Source: Pasteurella testudinis DSM 23072
GTDB lineage: Bacteria; Pseudomonadota; Gammaproteobacteria; Enterobacterales; Pasteurellaceae
Reading direction: 5' to 3'
Assembly (NCBI RefSeq): GCF_900176075.1
Contig: NZ_FWWV01000016.1
Coordinates: 1-38,685, forward strand
Length of the DNA stretch: 38,685 nucleotides
A program made the position numbers and the translations under genes. A model generated the notes under the pieces. That model was given only the letters and a program-made list of their open reading frames with translations. It ran no database searches and was not told where the DNA came from. Positions 16,649 to 25,569 of this stretch are shown here, piece after piece. Numbering within the stretch: the first letter of the stretch is position 1; the number at the start of each line of letters is the position of its first letter.

Positions 16649-18265
16649 GTGCGGTTGAACAAATACGCGGTTTACCGGCGGAAAGAGAGTGTGATCGGCC
16701 TGGGGCTGATCGCTTTTCTGTTGGCGCTTTACGGCAACAGCCTGTGGCAATTGTGGCAGCAAAGTCGGCAATCACACTGGTCTGCGTTATTCTCCGACAG
16801 CTATTTCTGGCATATTTTACGTTTCAGCCTGTGGCAAGCCACACTGTCAACGCTGTTGTCGGTCAGCGCCGGCTTGCTCACCGCCCACGCCCTGTTCTAC
16901 CGCACTTTTTGGGCAAAAAAATGGCTGCTGAAACTGTTTTCCCTCACCTTTGTGCTGCCTGTTTTGGTGGCAGTATTCGGCTTAATCGGCGTCTACGGCT
17001 TATCCGGCTGGCTGACACAAACTCTCGTTTGGCTGCAAATCGACTGGCAGCCGCAGTTGTACGGTTTAAACGGCATTTTGCTCGCCCATCTGTTTTTTAA
17101 CCTGCCGCTGGCAAGCAAGATCTTTCTGCAAGCGCTAAACAGCATTCCCTATCAACAGCGCCAGCTGGCAGCGCAGCTGAATATCCGCAACGGCGATTTT
17201 TTGCGCCTAATCGAGTGGCCGTATCTGCGCCAGCAACTTTTGCCGCTGTTTGCGCTGATTTTTATGCTCTGTTTCACCAGTTTCGCCATTGTATTAACCT
17301 TAGGCGGCGGCCCGAAATATACCACGCTGGAAGTCGCGATTTATCAGGCGGTGACCTTCGATTTTGATTTGGGTAAAGCCGCGATGTTGGCGCTGGTGCA
17401 ATTTATGTTGTGCTTTCTGTTGTTTCAAACCAGCAGCTATTTCAGCCGCCACACCCCGACCGTACTCGGCAAGCAGCAGCACTGGCGGCAGCCGCTCAAC
17501 CGCACTTTTACCCTACTGCACAGTATCACCCTGATTCTAGTGGCGCTGTTTATTGCGCTGCCGCTGCTGAATATCGTTTTCAGCGGCGTGACCTCCCCTG
17601 CCTTTTGGCGAGTTTGGCAAAGTGCGCAACTGTGGCAGGCGCTGGGCTATTCGCTGACGCTGGCGCCGTTTGCCGCCTTGTTGGCGGTGCTGATGAGTAT
17701 CGCATTGCTGCTCGCTGCGCGCCGTTTCCGCTGGCATTACCGGATTAAAACCGCCAACACGATGATGAATATCGGCATGATGATTCTGGCCGTGCCGACC
17801 TTAGTGTTGGCAATCGGACTGTTTTTACTGTTGCAGCAACTGGATTTCTCGCTTTGGCATCTGTTTCTGATTGTGGCGCTGTGCAATGCGCTGATTGCCA
17901 TGCCGTTTGTGCTGCGCATTCTTGCCACGCCGTTCAACGACAATATGCGTTATTACGAAAACCTATGCCAATCTCTCGGCATTCGCGGTTGGACACGCTG
18001 GCGGTTAATCGAATGGCAAGCGTTGCAAAATCCGCTGCGCAGTGCTTATGCCTACGCCGTCGCCTTGTCGCTGGGGGATTTCACCGCGATTGCGCTGTTT
18101 GGCAATCAAGATTTCAGCTCGCTGCCCCGTCTGCTGTATCAGCAACTGGGACACTACCGCAGTCGGGAAGCAGCGGTGACCGCCTTGATTTTACTGCTGT
18201 TATGCAGCCTGATTTTCCTTGTGATTGAGAAGAATGATGATCGAACTGATTCAACTGACCTTTAA
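16649..18265 (+). CDS. thiP: Thiamine ABC transporter permease
   Basis: The 538-residue inner-membrane protein is a fused double permease with about twelve helices and two EAA-type loops, one near [20 protein letters not shown] and the other near [20 protein letters not shown]. These match ThiP. The likely start is the GTG at 16649, which lies inside an uptake signal (AAAGTGCGGTT). The later TTG at 16655 is possible, and neither has a strong ribosome site. The 3' end overlaps thiQ by about 29 bases. Confidence 0.95.
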   Translation: MRLNKYAVYRRKESVIGLGLIAFLLALYGNSLWQLWQQSRQSHWSALFSDSYFWHILRFSLWQATLSTLLSVSAGLLTAHALFYRTFWAKKWLLKLFSLTFVLPVLVAVFGLIGVYGLSGWLTQTLVWLQIDWQPQLYGLNGILLAHLFFNLPLASKIFLQALNSIPYQQRQLAAQLNIRNGDFLRLIEWPYLRQQLLPLFALIFMLCFTSFAIVLTLGGGPKYTTLEVAIYQAVTFDFDLGKAAMLALVQFMLCFLLFQTSSYFSRHTPTVLGKQQHWRQPLNRTFTLLHSITLILVALFIALPLLNIVFSGVTSPAFWRVWQSAQLWQALGYSLTLAPFAALLAVLMSIALLLAARRFRWHYRIKTANTMMNIGMMILAVPTLVLAIGLFLLLQQLDFSLWHLFLIVALCNALIAMPFVLRILATPFNDNMRYYENLCQSLGIRGWTRWRLIEWQALQNPLRSAYAYAVALSLGDFTAIALFGNQDFSSLPRLLYQQLGHYRSREAAVTALILLLLCSLIFLVIEKNDDRTDSTDL

Positions 18266-18872
18266 CTATAAAGCGTTGCCGATGCAATTTGATTTAACCG
18301 TCGGCAAAGGCGAAAAAATGGCGATTATCGGCGCCAGCGGTGCCGGTAAAAGCACATTGTTGAACCTGATTGCCGGCTTTGAACAACCCGACAGCGGACA
18401 AATCCGCCTGAACGGGCAAGATCATACTTTCAGCCCGCCGCACTTACGTCCGGTATCGATTCTGTTTCAGGAAAACAATCTGTTTAACCACTTAAGCGTG
18501 GAACAAAATATTATTTTAGGCTTACAACCGAATCTGAAAATCAGTGCCGAACAGCGGCAAACCGTGCTGAATATCGCCGAAAAAGTAGGGCTGGGCGCCT
18601 TTTTGTCGCGCTTGCCGGATCAGCTTTCCGGCGGGCAAAAACAACGGATCGCCTTGGCACGCTGTATGTTGCGCGATAAACCGATTTTACTGCTCGACGA
18701 GCCGTTTTCCGCACTGGATACCGCACTTCGTCAAGAAATGTTACAATTGTTAGCGCAAATCTGCCGCGAAAAAAACCTGACGTTGCTGATGGTTACCCAC
18801 CAACCACAAGAAGTTGCGCAGTTTGTCGACCGCACTTTAACCATCGAAAACGGGCGATTTATCCCCTGCTGA
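18237..18872 (+). CDS. thiQ: Thiamine ABC transporter ATP-binding protein
   Basis: The 211-residue ATPase has all the ABC motifs: Walker [10 protein letters not shown] at 32-40, Q-loop LFQENN at about 77-81, signature LSGGQKQR at 130-137, Walker B LLLDEP at 151-156 and the switch histidine in MVTHQP. It powers ThiP. Two tandem ATG codons lie at 18234 and 18237; the GAGAAG site suits the second. The gene starts inside the end of thiP, so translation is coupled. Confidence 0.97.
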   Translation: MIELIQLTFNYKALPMQFDLTVGKGEKMAIIGASGAGKSTLLNLIAGFEQPDSGQIRLNGQDHTFSPPHLRPVSILFQENNLFNHLSVEQNIILGLQPNLKISAEQRQTVLNIAEKVGLGAFLSRLPDQLSGGQKQRIALARCMLRDKPILLLDEPFSALDTALRQEMLQLLAQICREKNLTLLMVTHQPQEVAQFVDRTLTIENGRFIPC

Positions 18873-18967
18873 TGTGTAGAAATTCGTAAACGGGCTTAAA
18901 TAGTCTATTTTTTTCCGCTAACATAGCCCGCAAAAATAATGATCCGTTAAAACGAAAAAGGAACAAT

Positions 18968-19978
18968 ATGACAATTCAACAGGTCGAATTAAGCCGCTTG
19001 ACACCGCATCCAAGCCTCGAATATTGGTCGGTATGTAAAGTTGAAGCGCTGTTCGAAACGCCGTTTTTAGAACTGGTTTATCGTGCCGCGCAAGTGCATC
19101 GCCAACATTTCAACCCGCAAGCGATTCAGCTTTCCACCCTGCTTTCTATCAAAACCGGCGGTTGTCCGGAAGATTGCAGCTATTGCCCGCAATCGGCGCG
19201 TTACCAGACCGGCGTGCAAAATCAACAGCTATTAGAAATTGACGAAATTGTGGAAAAAGCCAAAATCGCCAAAGCGCGCGGTGCCGGTCGTTTTTGCATG
19301 GGCGCGGCTTGGCGTGGTCCGAAACCGAAAGACGTGGCGAAAATCAGCGAAATCATCAAGGCGGTCAAGGCGTTGGGCATGGAAACCTGCGGCACTTTCG
19401 GGCTGTTGCAAGACGGTATGGCGGAACAGTTGAAAGATGCCGGCTTGGATTACTACAACCACAACCTCGACACCGCCCCCGAACATTATCATGAAGTGAT
19501 CGGCACCCGCCGTTTTGACGATCGGATCAATACGTTAGGCAAAGTGCGGTCGGCCGGTTTGAAAGTCTGCTGCGGCGGCATTGTCGGTATGAACGAAACC
19601 CGCAAAGAGCGCGCCGGTTTAATTGCCAGCCTCGCCAATCTGGATCCGCAACCGGAATCGGTGCCGATTAACCAGTTGGTGAAAGTGGAAGGCACGCCGT
19701 TAATGGACGCGGAAGATTTGGACTGGACGGAATTCGTGCGCACCATTGCCGTAGCACGGATTACCATGCCGCAGAGTTATGTGCGGCTGTCGGCAGGTCG
19801 ACAGGGCATGCCGGAAAGTATGCAGGCGATGTGTTTTATGGCGGGGGCAAATTCGATTTTCTACGGCGATAAACTGCTGGTCACCGACAATCCGGAAGAG
19901 GACGGAGACCGTCAGCTGATGGCAAAACTGGATTTGGAACCGGAAACGGCAGAGAATCGAAAACCACAGGAAAGATAA
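18968..19978 (+). CDS. bioB: Biotin synthase
   Basis: The 336-residue protein is a radical-SAM enzyme that inserts sulfur into dethiobiotin. The SAM-binding [4Fe-4S] motif CPEDCSYC spans residues 66-73. Other family marks are [30 protein letters not shown] and the late [19 protein letters not shown]. An AAGGAACA site precedes the ATG. It stands alone; other biotin genes are not in the window, and no clear BirA operator was found in the 95 bases upstream. Confidence 0.98.
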   Translation: MTIQQVELSRLTPHPSLEYWSVCKVEALFETPFLELVYRAAQVHRQHFNPQAIQLSTLLSIKTGGCPEDCSYCPQSARYQTGVQNQQLLEIDEIVEKAKIAKARGAGRFCMGAAWRGPKPKDVAKISEIIKAVKALGMETCGTFGLLQDGMAEQLKDAGLDYYNHNLDTAPEHYHEVIGTRRFDDRINTLGKVRSAGLKVCCGGIVGMNETRKERAGLIASLANLDPQPESVPINQLVKVEGTPLMDAEDLDWTEFVRTIAVARITMPQSYVRLSAGRQGMPESMQAMCFMAGANSIFYGDKLLVTDNPEEDGDRQLMAKLDLEPETAENRKPQER

Positions 19979-19990
19979 AATCCGCCATAA

Positions 19991-20018
19991 AAAAACCACG
20001 CTCGACTGCGTGGTTTTT
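19991..20018. terminator. Bidirectional terminator between bioB and the peroxiredoxin gene
   Basis: AAAAACCACGC (19991-20001) pairs with GCGTGGTTTTT (20008-20018). The A-run on one side and the T-run on the other let it work for both converging genes. Confidence 0.85.
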
Positions 20019-20048
20019 CATTAAGCAATAAACGCTATTTAGTGTAAA

Positions 20049-20651
20049 TTACAGCGAATCCGCATTTTTCTTCAGGTAGCTGGCAACGCCTTCCGGGTTG
20101 TCTTTCATACCTTCTTTACCTTTTTCCCATTGCGCAGGGCAAACTTCGCCGTGTTCTTCATGGAATTGCAATGCATCAACCATACGCAGCATTTCGTCAA
20201 TGTTACGACCCAACGGCAGATCGTTCACCACTTGGTGACGCACTACGCCGTGTTTGTCGATCAAGAAAGAGGCGCGCAAAGCAAGACCGGCTTCCGGATG
20301 CTCGATGCCGTATGCTTTGGAGATATCGTGTTTCACGTCTGCGACCATTGCATATTGCACTTCGCCGATACCGCCTTTGTCAGTCGGGGTTTTACGCCAC
20401 GCATTGTGTGTGAACTGGGAATCGATAGAAACTCCGACCACTTCCACGCCACGCTCTTGGAACTCTTTATAACGGTGATCGAAAGCGATCAACTCTGACG
20501 GACAAACGAAAGTGAAATCCAACGGCCAGAAAAACACCACGGCCGGTTTGCCGGAAATATGGCGTTTGAAGTTAAAATTATCAACGATTTCGCCGTTACC
20601 TAATACAGCAGAAGCAGTAAAATCAGGGGCTTGACGGGTTACTAAAACCAT
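20049..20651 (-). CDS. 2-Cys peroxiredoxin (AhpC/Prx1 type)
   Basis: The 200-residue protein reduces peroxides with a peroxidatic cysteine at 50 (TFVCPSE) and a resolving cysteine at 171 (EVCPAQW), as in typical 2-Cys peroxiredoxins. It starts MVLVTRQAPDFTASAVLG. I chose the ATG at 20651 because AAGGAG lies directly before it; the longer frame has an implausible N-terminus. No AhpF reductase gene is adjacent, so its electron donor is unknown. It is divergent from the metC-type gene. Confidence 0.95.
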   Translation of the reverse strand: MVLVTRQAPDFTASAVLGNGEIVDNFNFKRHISGKPAVVFFWPLDFTFVCPSELIAFDHRYKEFQERGVEVVGVSIDSQFTHNAWRKTPTDKGGIGEVQYAMVADVKHDISKAYGIEHPEAGLALRASFLIDKHGVVRHQVVNDLPLGRNIDEMLRMVDALQFHEEHGEVCPAQWEKGKEGMKDNPEGVASYLKKNADSL

Positions 20652-20707
20652 AATATATCTCCTTAACAATAAAAATAAATACACTTGCTAAAACAACCTT
20701 GACTACC

Positions 20708-20724
20708 GATTTTGAGTTAAAATC
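20708..20724. promoter_or_regulatory. Inverted repeat ahead of the peroxiredoxin gene
   Basis: GATTTT (20708-20713) and AAAATC (20719-20724) form an inverted repeat with a 5-base centre, about 60 bases ahead of the peroxiredoxin start. It could be an operator for a redox regulator. It does not match the OxyR spacing well. Confidence 0.25.
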
Positions 20725-20852
20725 TCAACAGGTATCGTTTTAGTGCGTTTAGTATAACCAATAAAATTTTAAAAGTCGTGAGCTCACTCACATTATTTCA
20801 GAAATCGTCAAAAACTATCAATTAAGATTTTTGATTAACAATTGATTCAGAA

Positions 20853-20865
20853 CACGATAACGATT
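20853..20865. promoter_or_regulatory. GATAACGATTATC palindrome, possible Fur-like site
   Basis: GATAA and TTATC flank CGA in the region between the peroxiredoxin gene and the metC-type gene. This resembles one half of a Fur box (GATAAT repeats) but is short. Which of the two genes it would affect is unclear. Confidence 0.25.
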
Positions 20866-20934
20866 ATCTTACCAGCACTGTTTTTTAAAGCCCCAAATTT
20901 TTAAAGCCCCAACGCGATTTTTAAAGGTGTCACT

Positions 20935-22131
20935 ATGTCTGATTTCAAGAAATTAACCCCTTCGACCCGTCTGGTTCATGCCGGCCGCCAAAGCCGCTAC
21001 ACACAAAACAGCGTGAATCCGGTGATTCAACGCGCCTCCTCGCTGATTTTCAACAGCTTGCAAGACAAAAAACACGCGACGGTTAACCGAGCCAAAGGCG
21101 CTCTATTTTACGGACGGCGCGGCACATTGACCCACTTTTCTCTGCAAGAAGCCATGTGCGATCTGGAGGGCGGCGCCGGTTGCGCCCTTTATCCTTGCGG
21201 TGCGGCGGCGGTCACCAATACGATTTTATCGTTTGTGCAAAGCGGTGATCATCTGTTGATGAGCGGCGCCGCCTATGAACCGACCCAAGACTTTTGCAAT
21301 CAGGTCTTAACCAAATTCAAGGTGGAAACCGGCTACTATGATCCGCTTATCGGCGGCGAAATCGCCAAATTGGTGCGTCCGAATACTAAAGTTTTGTTTC
21401 TGGAAGCGCCGAGTTCGTTGACGATGGAAATACCGAATATTCCGGCTATCGTCACGGCAGCGCGCGCGGTCAATCCTGATATTGTGATCATGATCGACAA
21501 CACTTGGAGCGGCGGGCTGCTGTTCAAGGCACTGGAGCACGGCATTGATATTTCGATTCAGGCCGGCACCAAATATCTGGTCGGCCATTCCGATGCGATG
21601 ATCGGCACGGCGGTTGCCAACGCCCGCTGTTGGGATCAACTGCGCGAACACTCGTATTTAATGGGACAAATGGTCGATGCAGACACCGCTTATCTCACCG
21701 CGCGCGGCTTACGCACGTTAGGCGTGCGCTTGAAACAACATCATGAAAGCAGCCTGAAAATCGCCGAATGGCTCGCCCAACGTGACGAAGTGCGGTCAGT
21801 GTTTCACCCCGCACTGCCAAGTTGCCCCGGCCACGAATTTTTTAAACGCGATTTCAGCGCCGCCAGCGGCTTGTTTTCCTTTGAGTTAACACAAAAACTG
21901 ACGCAGACGCAACTGGAAGCCTTTTTCGATCATTTCAGTCTGTTTACGATGGCATACTCTTGGGGCGGCTTTGAATCACTGATTTTGTATAACCAACCGG
22001 AAGAGATCGCACGAATCCGGCCGAATATCACGCGCCGCTTAAGCGGTACGCTGATTCGGGTGCATATCGGTTTTGAAGATGTCGATGATTTGATTGCGGA
22101 TTTAAGCGCCGCATTCGAACGGATTAAATAG
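20935..22131 (+). CDS. metC: Cystathionine beta-lyase (MetC-type PLP enzyme)
   Basis: The 398-residue protein is a Cys/Met-metabolism PLP enzyme. The lysine that binds PLP is at about 213 in [19 protein letters not shown], a stretch close to that of enteric MetC. D188 (MIDNTWSGG) and YGRRGTLTH at about 59-67 are further family residues. It should cleave cystathionine to homocysteine, pyruvate and ammonia. Some relatives work on cystine or cysteine, so substrate range is uncertain. The upstream region has a duplicated TTTTTAAAGCCCCAA element and no recognised MetJ box. Confidence 0.9.
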   Translation: MSDFKKLTPSTRLVHAGRQSRYTQNSVNPVIQRASSLIFNSLQDKKHATVNRAKGALFYGRRGTLTHFSLQEAMCDLEGGAGCALYPCGAAAVTNTILSFVQSGDHLLMSGAAYEPTQDFCNQVLTKFKVETGYYDPLIGGEIAKLVRPNTKVLFLEAPSSLTMEIPNIPAIVTAARAVNPDIVIMIDNTWSGGLLFKALEHGIDISIQAGTKYLVGHSDAMIGTAVANARCWDQLREHSYLMGQMVDADTAYLTARGLRTLGVRLKQHHESSLKIAEWLAQRDEVRSVFHPALPSCPGHEFFKRDFSAASGLFSFELTQKLTQTQLEAFFDHFSLFTMAYSWGGFESLILYNQPEEIARIRPNITRRLSGTLIRVHIGFEDVDDLIADLSAAFERIK

Positions 22132-22184
22132 CAAGCCGCGCACGGCGCAGCCGTACACGGTGAATTAAGATAGTCAGCACAACT

Positions 22185-22201
22185 CAGGGGCTTTGCCCCT
22201 G
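22185..22201 (+). terminator. Hairpin after the metC-type gene
   Basis: CAGGGGC (22185-22191) and GCCCCTG (22195-22201) form a tight stem with a TTT loop but only a short T-run after it. It may work together with the second hairpin at 22239-22275. Confidence 0.5.
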
Positions 22202-22238
22202 TTTGCCTCATTAATTTTGCCTTATCAATGACTTTGTC

Positions 22239-22275
22239 AAAAAGCCGTCAAGGGCTTTGCCCCTTTTGGCTTTTT
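22239..22275. terminator. Bidirectional terminator between metC and the ycjF-like gene
   Basis: AAAAAGCC (22239-22246) pairs with GGCTTTTT (22268-22275) around an inner AAGGGC/GCCCCTT stem with a small bulge. The A and T runs allow it to serve both converging genes. Confidence 0.7.
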
Positions 22276-22277
22276 AT

Positions 22278-23381
22278 TCACACTTTTTCTTTTTCGCTGC
22301 TGAATAGCGTTGAGCTTAACGTGGATTTTAAGGTCGTCAGCAGTTCTTGATGGATAATCCCCAAGCGCGGTTTTTCCTCTGGCAGGAAAGCCAGCGGACG
22401 GCAGAACTCCATGGTTTTAATTCCCAAGCGGGCGGTTAATAACCCTACGCCCAAGCCTTGCGCCGCACGGGCAGAAAGTTTTGCCATCAGATCTTTCGAC
22501 AGCCAATCCATGCCGATGTCGTGCACCAATTCGGTCGCACCGGCAAATGCCATATTCAGCAACACCATGCGTAGCAAGCGGATACGGCTGAAATAGCCCA
22601 GTTCGATACCGTACAGGGCAGCGATTTTGTTGATTAATGCCAAATTGCGCCACGCGACAAAAAACAGATCGACCACAGCCAACGGGCTGACCCCGACCAC
22701 AATCGCCGCTTCCGCCGCACTTTTGCTGACCAAACGACGAGCTTTGCGATCAATTTCGCTCAACACGTTTTGACTGAACAGATAACTGACTTCATTGGCG
22801 CTATGCACCTCGTTAAGCTGCTTTTGCCAGAGCTGCAGGCGCGGATCGTCTTTATCCAAATTCATATTATCGGCGATCTGCAAACAGAGCTGCCGCCCTT
22901 GTTCACCGTCCGCTTGATCCAAAACATGCGTGACCGCACGTTGCCGTAGCTCCGCACCTTGCTGTATATCATGACTTTGCCGCTGCAAACGCATCAGCCG
23001 TTTTAATTTAAACAGCCGTTTAAACTCCCGCGCTATTGCCACAATGCCCAAGATGACGACGGAAAACGTGGCAATCGCAAAAGCGAGTTGAATCCACTGG
23101 TTTTGTTGCCAGCTGTCCAACACCCACTGCACCGATTGCGCCACTACCGCGATTAAAAACAAACCGCCGGTTGCCGCCAGAATCATTTTCCACCAACGCG
23201 GTTGCGGCTCGACCATCTGCTCAACCGTCTGATCAAAACGCTGATCAAGGCGGTTCAAGGCTTCACTTTCGGGATCGACGGACACTTCGACGCCCTCGAA
23301 CTCTTTTTTTTGTTGCAGCGCTTGCTGCTCATTGTCGAAGTGCGGTTTATCTTGCACCGTATCAAAATATTTTTTATTCAT
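22278..23381 (-). CDS. ycjF: YcjF/TIGR01620-family inner-membrane protein
   Basis: The 367-residue protein has a charged N-terminal third, two adjacent membrane helices at about residues 67-87 and 96-115, then a DUF697-type C-terminal domain with QNVLSEIDRKARRLVSKSAAEAAIVVGVSPLAVVD (given here as a landmark). It belongs to the YcjF family that accompanies ycjX in psp loci. The ATG lies five bases after ycjX, so the two are an operon. Its biochemical role is unknown; association with envelope stress is inferred from the family's location. Confidence 0.88.
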   Translation of the reverse strand: MNKKYFDTVQDKPHFDNEQQALQQKKEFEGVEVSVDPESEALNRLDQRFDQTVEQMVEPQPRWWKMILAATGGLFLIAVVAQSVQWVLDSWQQNQWIQLAFAIATFSVVILGIVAIAREFKRLFKLKRLMRLQRQSHDIQQGAELRQRAVTHVLDQADGEQGRQLCLQIADNMNLDKDDPRLQLWQKQLNEVHSANEVSYLFSQNVLSEIDRKARRLVSKSAAEAAIVVGVSPLAVVDLFFVAWRNLALINKIAALYGIELGYFSRIRLLRMVLLNMAFAGATELVHDIGMDWLSKDLMAKLSARAAQGLGVGLLTARLGIKTMEFCRPLAFLPEEKPRLGIIHQELLTTLKSTLSSTLFSSEKEKV

Positions 23382-23386
23382 CGCTG

Positions 23387-24817
23387 TTAATCCAATTTAT
23401 CGCCGAGTAAAAACTGCAATACCGTATCCATGCGCAAGTGCGGTATCCGTTCGCCCTCCAGCGGCTGTGGTTCGAATTGATCGAATTCAAAGCCGTTTTG
23501 CTGCCAAAAATCGGCATTCGGCAAACGTGCCGGCACACTGCCCGGAAACACTGTGACCGGTTTTCGATCGCGGCTGCGGATCCCTTGCAGCGCTTTGATC
23601 ATCTGTCCGTTATCTTTCACCAGCACCGGCTTGGTCGCTTGGATCGAAGCAATCGCGCTATATTCGTTTTTTACGCCGACAAAATTAACGTGCTGCCCGC
23701 CCTCTTGCACCAACTGGCGCATTAAACTGATCAAATTCGGCAGCTGATCCGCCGTGACGTGATCAGCCTTGCTCGCCACAAACAGCAGCTTGTCAATCTG
23801 CGGTGAAAACAAGCGGTGAAGCAAAGAGCGGTTGCCGTAGTGAAAATTTTTGAACAGCTGGCGCAGGCTCTCTTTGGTTTCGTTAAACGCTTGTTGGCTG
23901 TAATTGAGCGGCGTCAGGCAGTCTGCCAAAATAATCTGGCGGTCAAATTTGCTGAAATATTTTTCATAAAAACGTTTGACGATCTTTTCGCGATAATAGC
24001 GGTAACGCTTGTTCAACAGGTTGAAATAGCTGTCACGACCGCTCTTTTGCGCCAAGTCCTGCCACTGTTCTTCGGACAAATGCAGCAACGGAAAAAATTG
24101 CAGCGCCGGTGCGCCAGCATATTCGCCCGGCAGCACGAAATGCCCCGGTTGGATAAATTGCAGCCCCTGCGCTTTGCAGGCAAATAAGTATTTGGTGTAA
24201 CTTTTCGACAGACGCGCCAGCACTTCTTCATCGGCTTTTTGGCTTAAATCGAGCGTTGCCACTTGTTGCTGCCACGCCTGCGCCAATTCCTGCCGCACGC
24301 CGAAATGCAATTTTTGCAGGCTTTGCGACCACTGTTTAAAATCGGTTTCCAACAGCGGCAAGTCGAGCAGCCATTCGCCCGGATAATCGAAAATATCCAG
24401 ATAGAGCGTGCCCTCTTGTTTGAGATGGCGCATCAGTCCGCTGCCGCGGCGGAAGCGGATTGCCAAACGGATCTCGCCCACGCCGCGCGTCGATTGCGGC
24501 CAAACCGGCGGATCTTGTTTCAGACACGCCAGATTGGCTTCATAATCGAAACGCGGAATGCTCCAGTTTTCCTGATCGACCCGTTTCACCGCCAAAATCT
24601 GTTTGTTACGCGCGGCGGCAAACAGCGGCAAATGGCTGTTATCATAACGATCCAATGTCAACAATTGATTGACCAGGCTGGTAATGAACGCGGTTTTTCC
24701 GCTTTGGCTCAAACCGGTGACGGCAAGGCGCAAAGTGCGGTCGAAGCCGCGATTCACCCAGTCGTTCAGCTCGTGTTTGATGCCGTGTCTTATCGTCTGT
24801 TGTATCGAATTAAGCAT
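23387..24817 (-). CDS. ycjX: YcjX-family P-loop ATPase (DUF463)
   Basis: The product (476 residues from this ATG) has a Walker A motif near its N-terminus in LAVTGLSQSGKTAF, a family landmark FDYPGEWLLDLPLL in the middle region (DxxG-like) and DKLLFVASKADHV near residue 330 (NKxD-like, here SKAD), as in the YcjX/DUF463 group of GTPase-related proteins. The longer frame reaches an ATG at 24853 inside pspC; I prefer 24817, 10 bases after the pspC stop, because enteric YcjX starts close to this point. Neither start has a clear ribosome site. It belongs to the psp stress operon. Confidence 0.88.
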   Translation of the reverse strand: MLNSIQQTIRHGIKHELNDWVNRGFDRTLRLAVTGLSQSGKTAFITSLVNQLLTLDRYDNSHLPLFAAARNKQILAVKRVDQENWSIPRFDYEANLACLKQDPPVWPQSTRGVGEIRLAIRFRRGSGLMRHLKQEGTLYLDIFDYPGEWLLDLPLLETDFKQWSQSLQKLHFGVRQELAQAWQQQVATLDLSQKADEEVLARLSKSYTKYLFACKAQGLQFIQPGHFVLPGEYAGAPALQFFPLLHLSEEQWQDLAQKSGRDSYFNLLNKRYRYYREKIVKRFYEKYFSKFDRQIILADCLTPLNYSQQAFNETKESLRQLFKNFHYGNRSLLHRLFSPQIDKLLFVASKADHVTADQLPNLISLMRQLVQEGGQHVNFVGVKNEYSAIASIQATKPVLVKDNGQMIKALQGIRSRDRKPVTVFPGSVPARLPNADFWQQNGFEFDQFEPQPLEGERIPHLRMDTVLQFLLGDKLD

Positions 24818-24827
24818 AGTGTCGTTT

Positions 24828-25202
24828 CTATTTGCCAGCGTGTTTAAAATCATCTGAACGGGTATAGCTTTCCAACTGCCCGATACGCCGACTCAGCACA
24901 TCGAACTCCATTTCCATATCGGCTAATTTCTGGTTGGCTGTTGCCCCCGCCTGCCACGTTTTTTCTTTTAACGGTGTTTGATCAAAAATTGCTTGGTAAG
25001 GATCTGTTTGATAATAGCTGTCAGGGGCTTTATCCAAAATCAGCGCCGCCGCTACATAGGCGATTACCATGACGAAATAGCCCCCGAACAAAAACAACAG
25101 CACGGCAAGCAGCCGCACCACCCAAACTTCCAAACCGGCAGCTTTTGCCAAACCGACACAAACGCCGGAGATAATCCCCTGTTGCGGATAACGGTAAATC
25201 AT
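24828..25202 (-). CDS. pspC: Phage shock protein C
   Basis: The 124-residue protein has the PspC domain: a start with IYRYPQQGIISGVCVGLAKA, one long hydrophobic stretch (about residues 28-53, LAVLLFLFGGYFVMVIAYVA) and a C-terminal part ending in a coiled segment (KLADMEMEFDVLSRRIGQLE). In enteric bacteria PspC works with PspB at the inner membrane to sense stress and release PspF from PspA. Here pspA and pspF are not adjacent. AAGGAGCG precedes the ATG, and the gene follows pspB by nine bases. Confidence 0.93.
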   Translation of the reverse strand: MIYRYPQQGIISGVCVGLAKAAGLEVWVVRLLAVLLFLFGGYFVMVIAYVAAALILDKAPDSYYQTDPYQAIFDQTPLKEKTWQAGATANQKLADMEMEFDVLSRRIGQLESYTRSDDFKHAGK

Positions 25203-25211
25203 AGTCGCTCC

Positions 25212-25448
25212 TTACTGCGGTTTACGCCAGCTCGGCTGTTGATAATCCAATAAGGCTTCCAGCTGCTCGACCCGTTGACGCAACGCTTTTGCCTGCTCAT
25301 TCAGTTGCTGGATTTTGGCTTTATCTTCGATCGTCAAGCCGGCGCCAATCTGCTGCTTGCTTTTGTAGTGCATATACAACCAAAACGGCAGCACCAGCAG
25401 ACAAAAAATAAAAGCGGAAATGGATAATAATATAATGGTCCAAAACAT
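25212..25448 (-). CDS. pspB: Phage shock protein B
   Basis: The 78-residue protein has the PspB plan: an N-terminal membrane helix (FWTIILLSISAFIFCLLVLP) and a short helical cytoplasmic tail with a leucine-rich coiled segment (QLNEQAKALRQRVEQLEALL). GGAGG lies before the ATG. It is the first gene of pspB-pspC-ycjX-ycjF. Directly upstream comes sapA, divergent, with no room for pspA. No sigma-54 promoter was found in the 120 bases between. Confidence 0.93.
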   Translation of the reverse strand: MFWTIILLSISAFIFCLLVLPFWLYMHYKSKQQIGAGLTIEDKAKIQQLNEQAKALRQRVEQLEALLDYQQPSWRKPQ

Positions 25449-25569
25449 AGAAAAACCTCCTTTGTGAGTGTTGCCGCTTATGCCGATTCAAATCAATACA
25501 AAGAAAATAGCATTATCCGGCAAGATAAATTACAATTTAACCCTAATCTTATTAAGCAAGTATTAAGTG

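Noticed and set aside
18873-18967. BirA operator ahead of bioB
   Set aside because: A GTAAAC half-site occurs but the matching inverted half is missing.
20652-20684. Longer start of the peroxiredoxin (MYLFLLLRRYI)
   Set aside because: The AAGGAG site sits before the internal ATG and the family starts at MVLVTRQAPDF.
25449-25566. Sigma-54 promoter for pspB
   Set aside because: No GG-N10-GC pair with suitable flanks was found in either direction.
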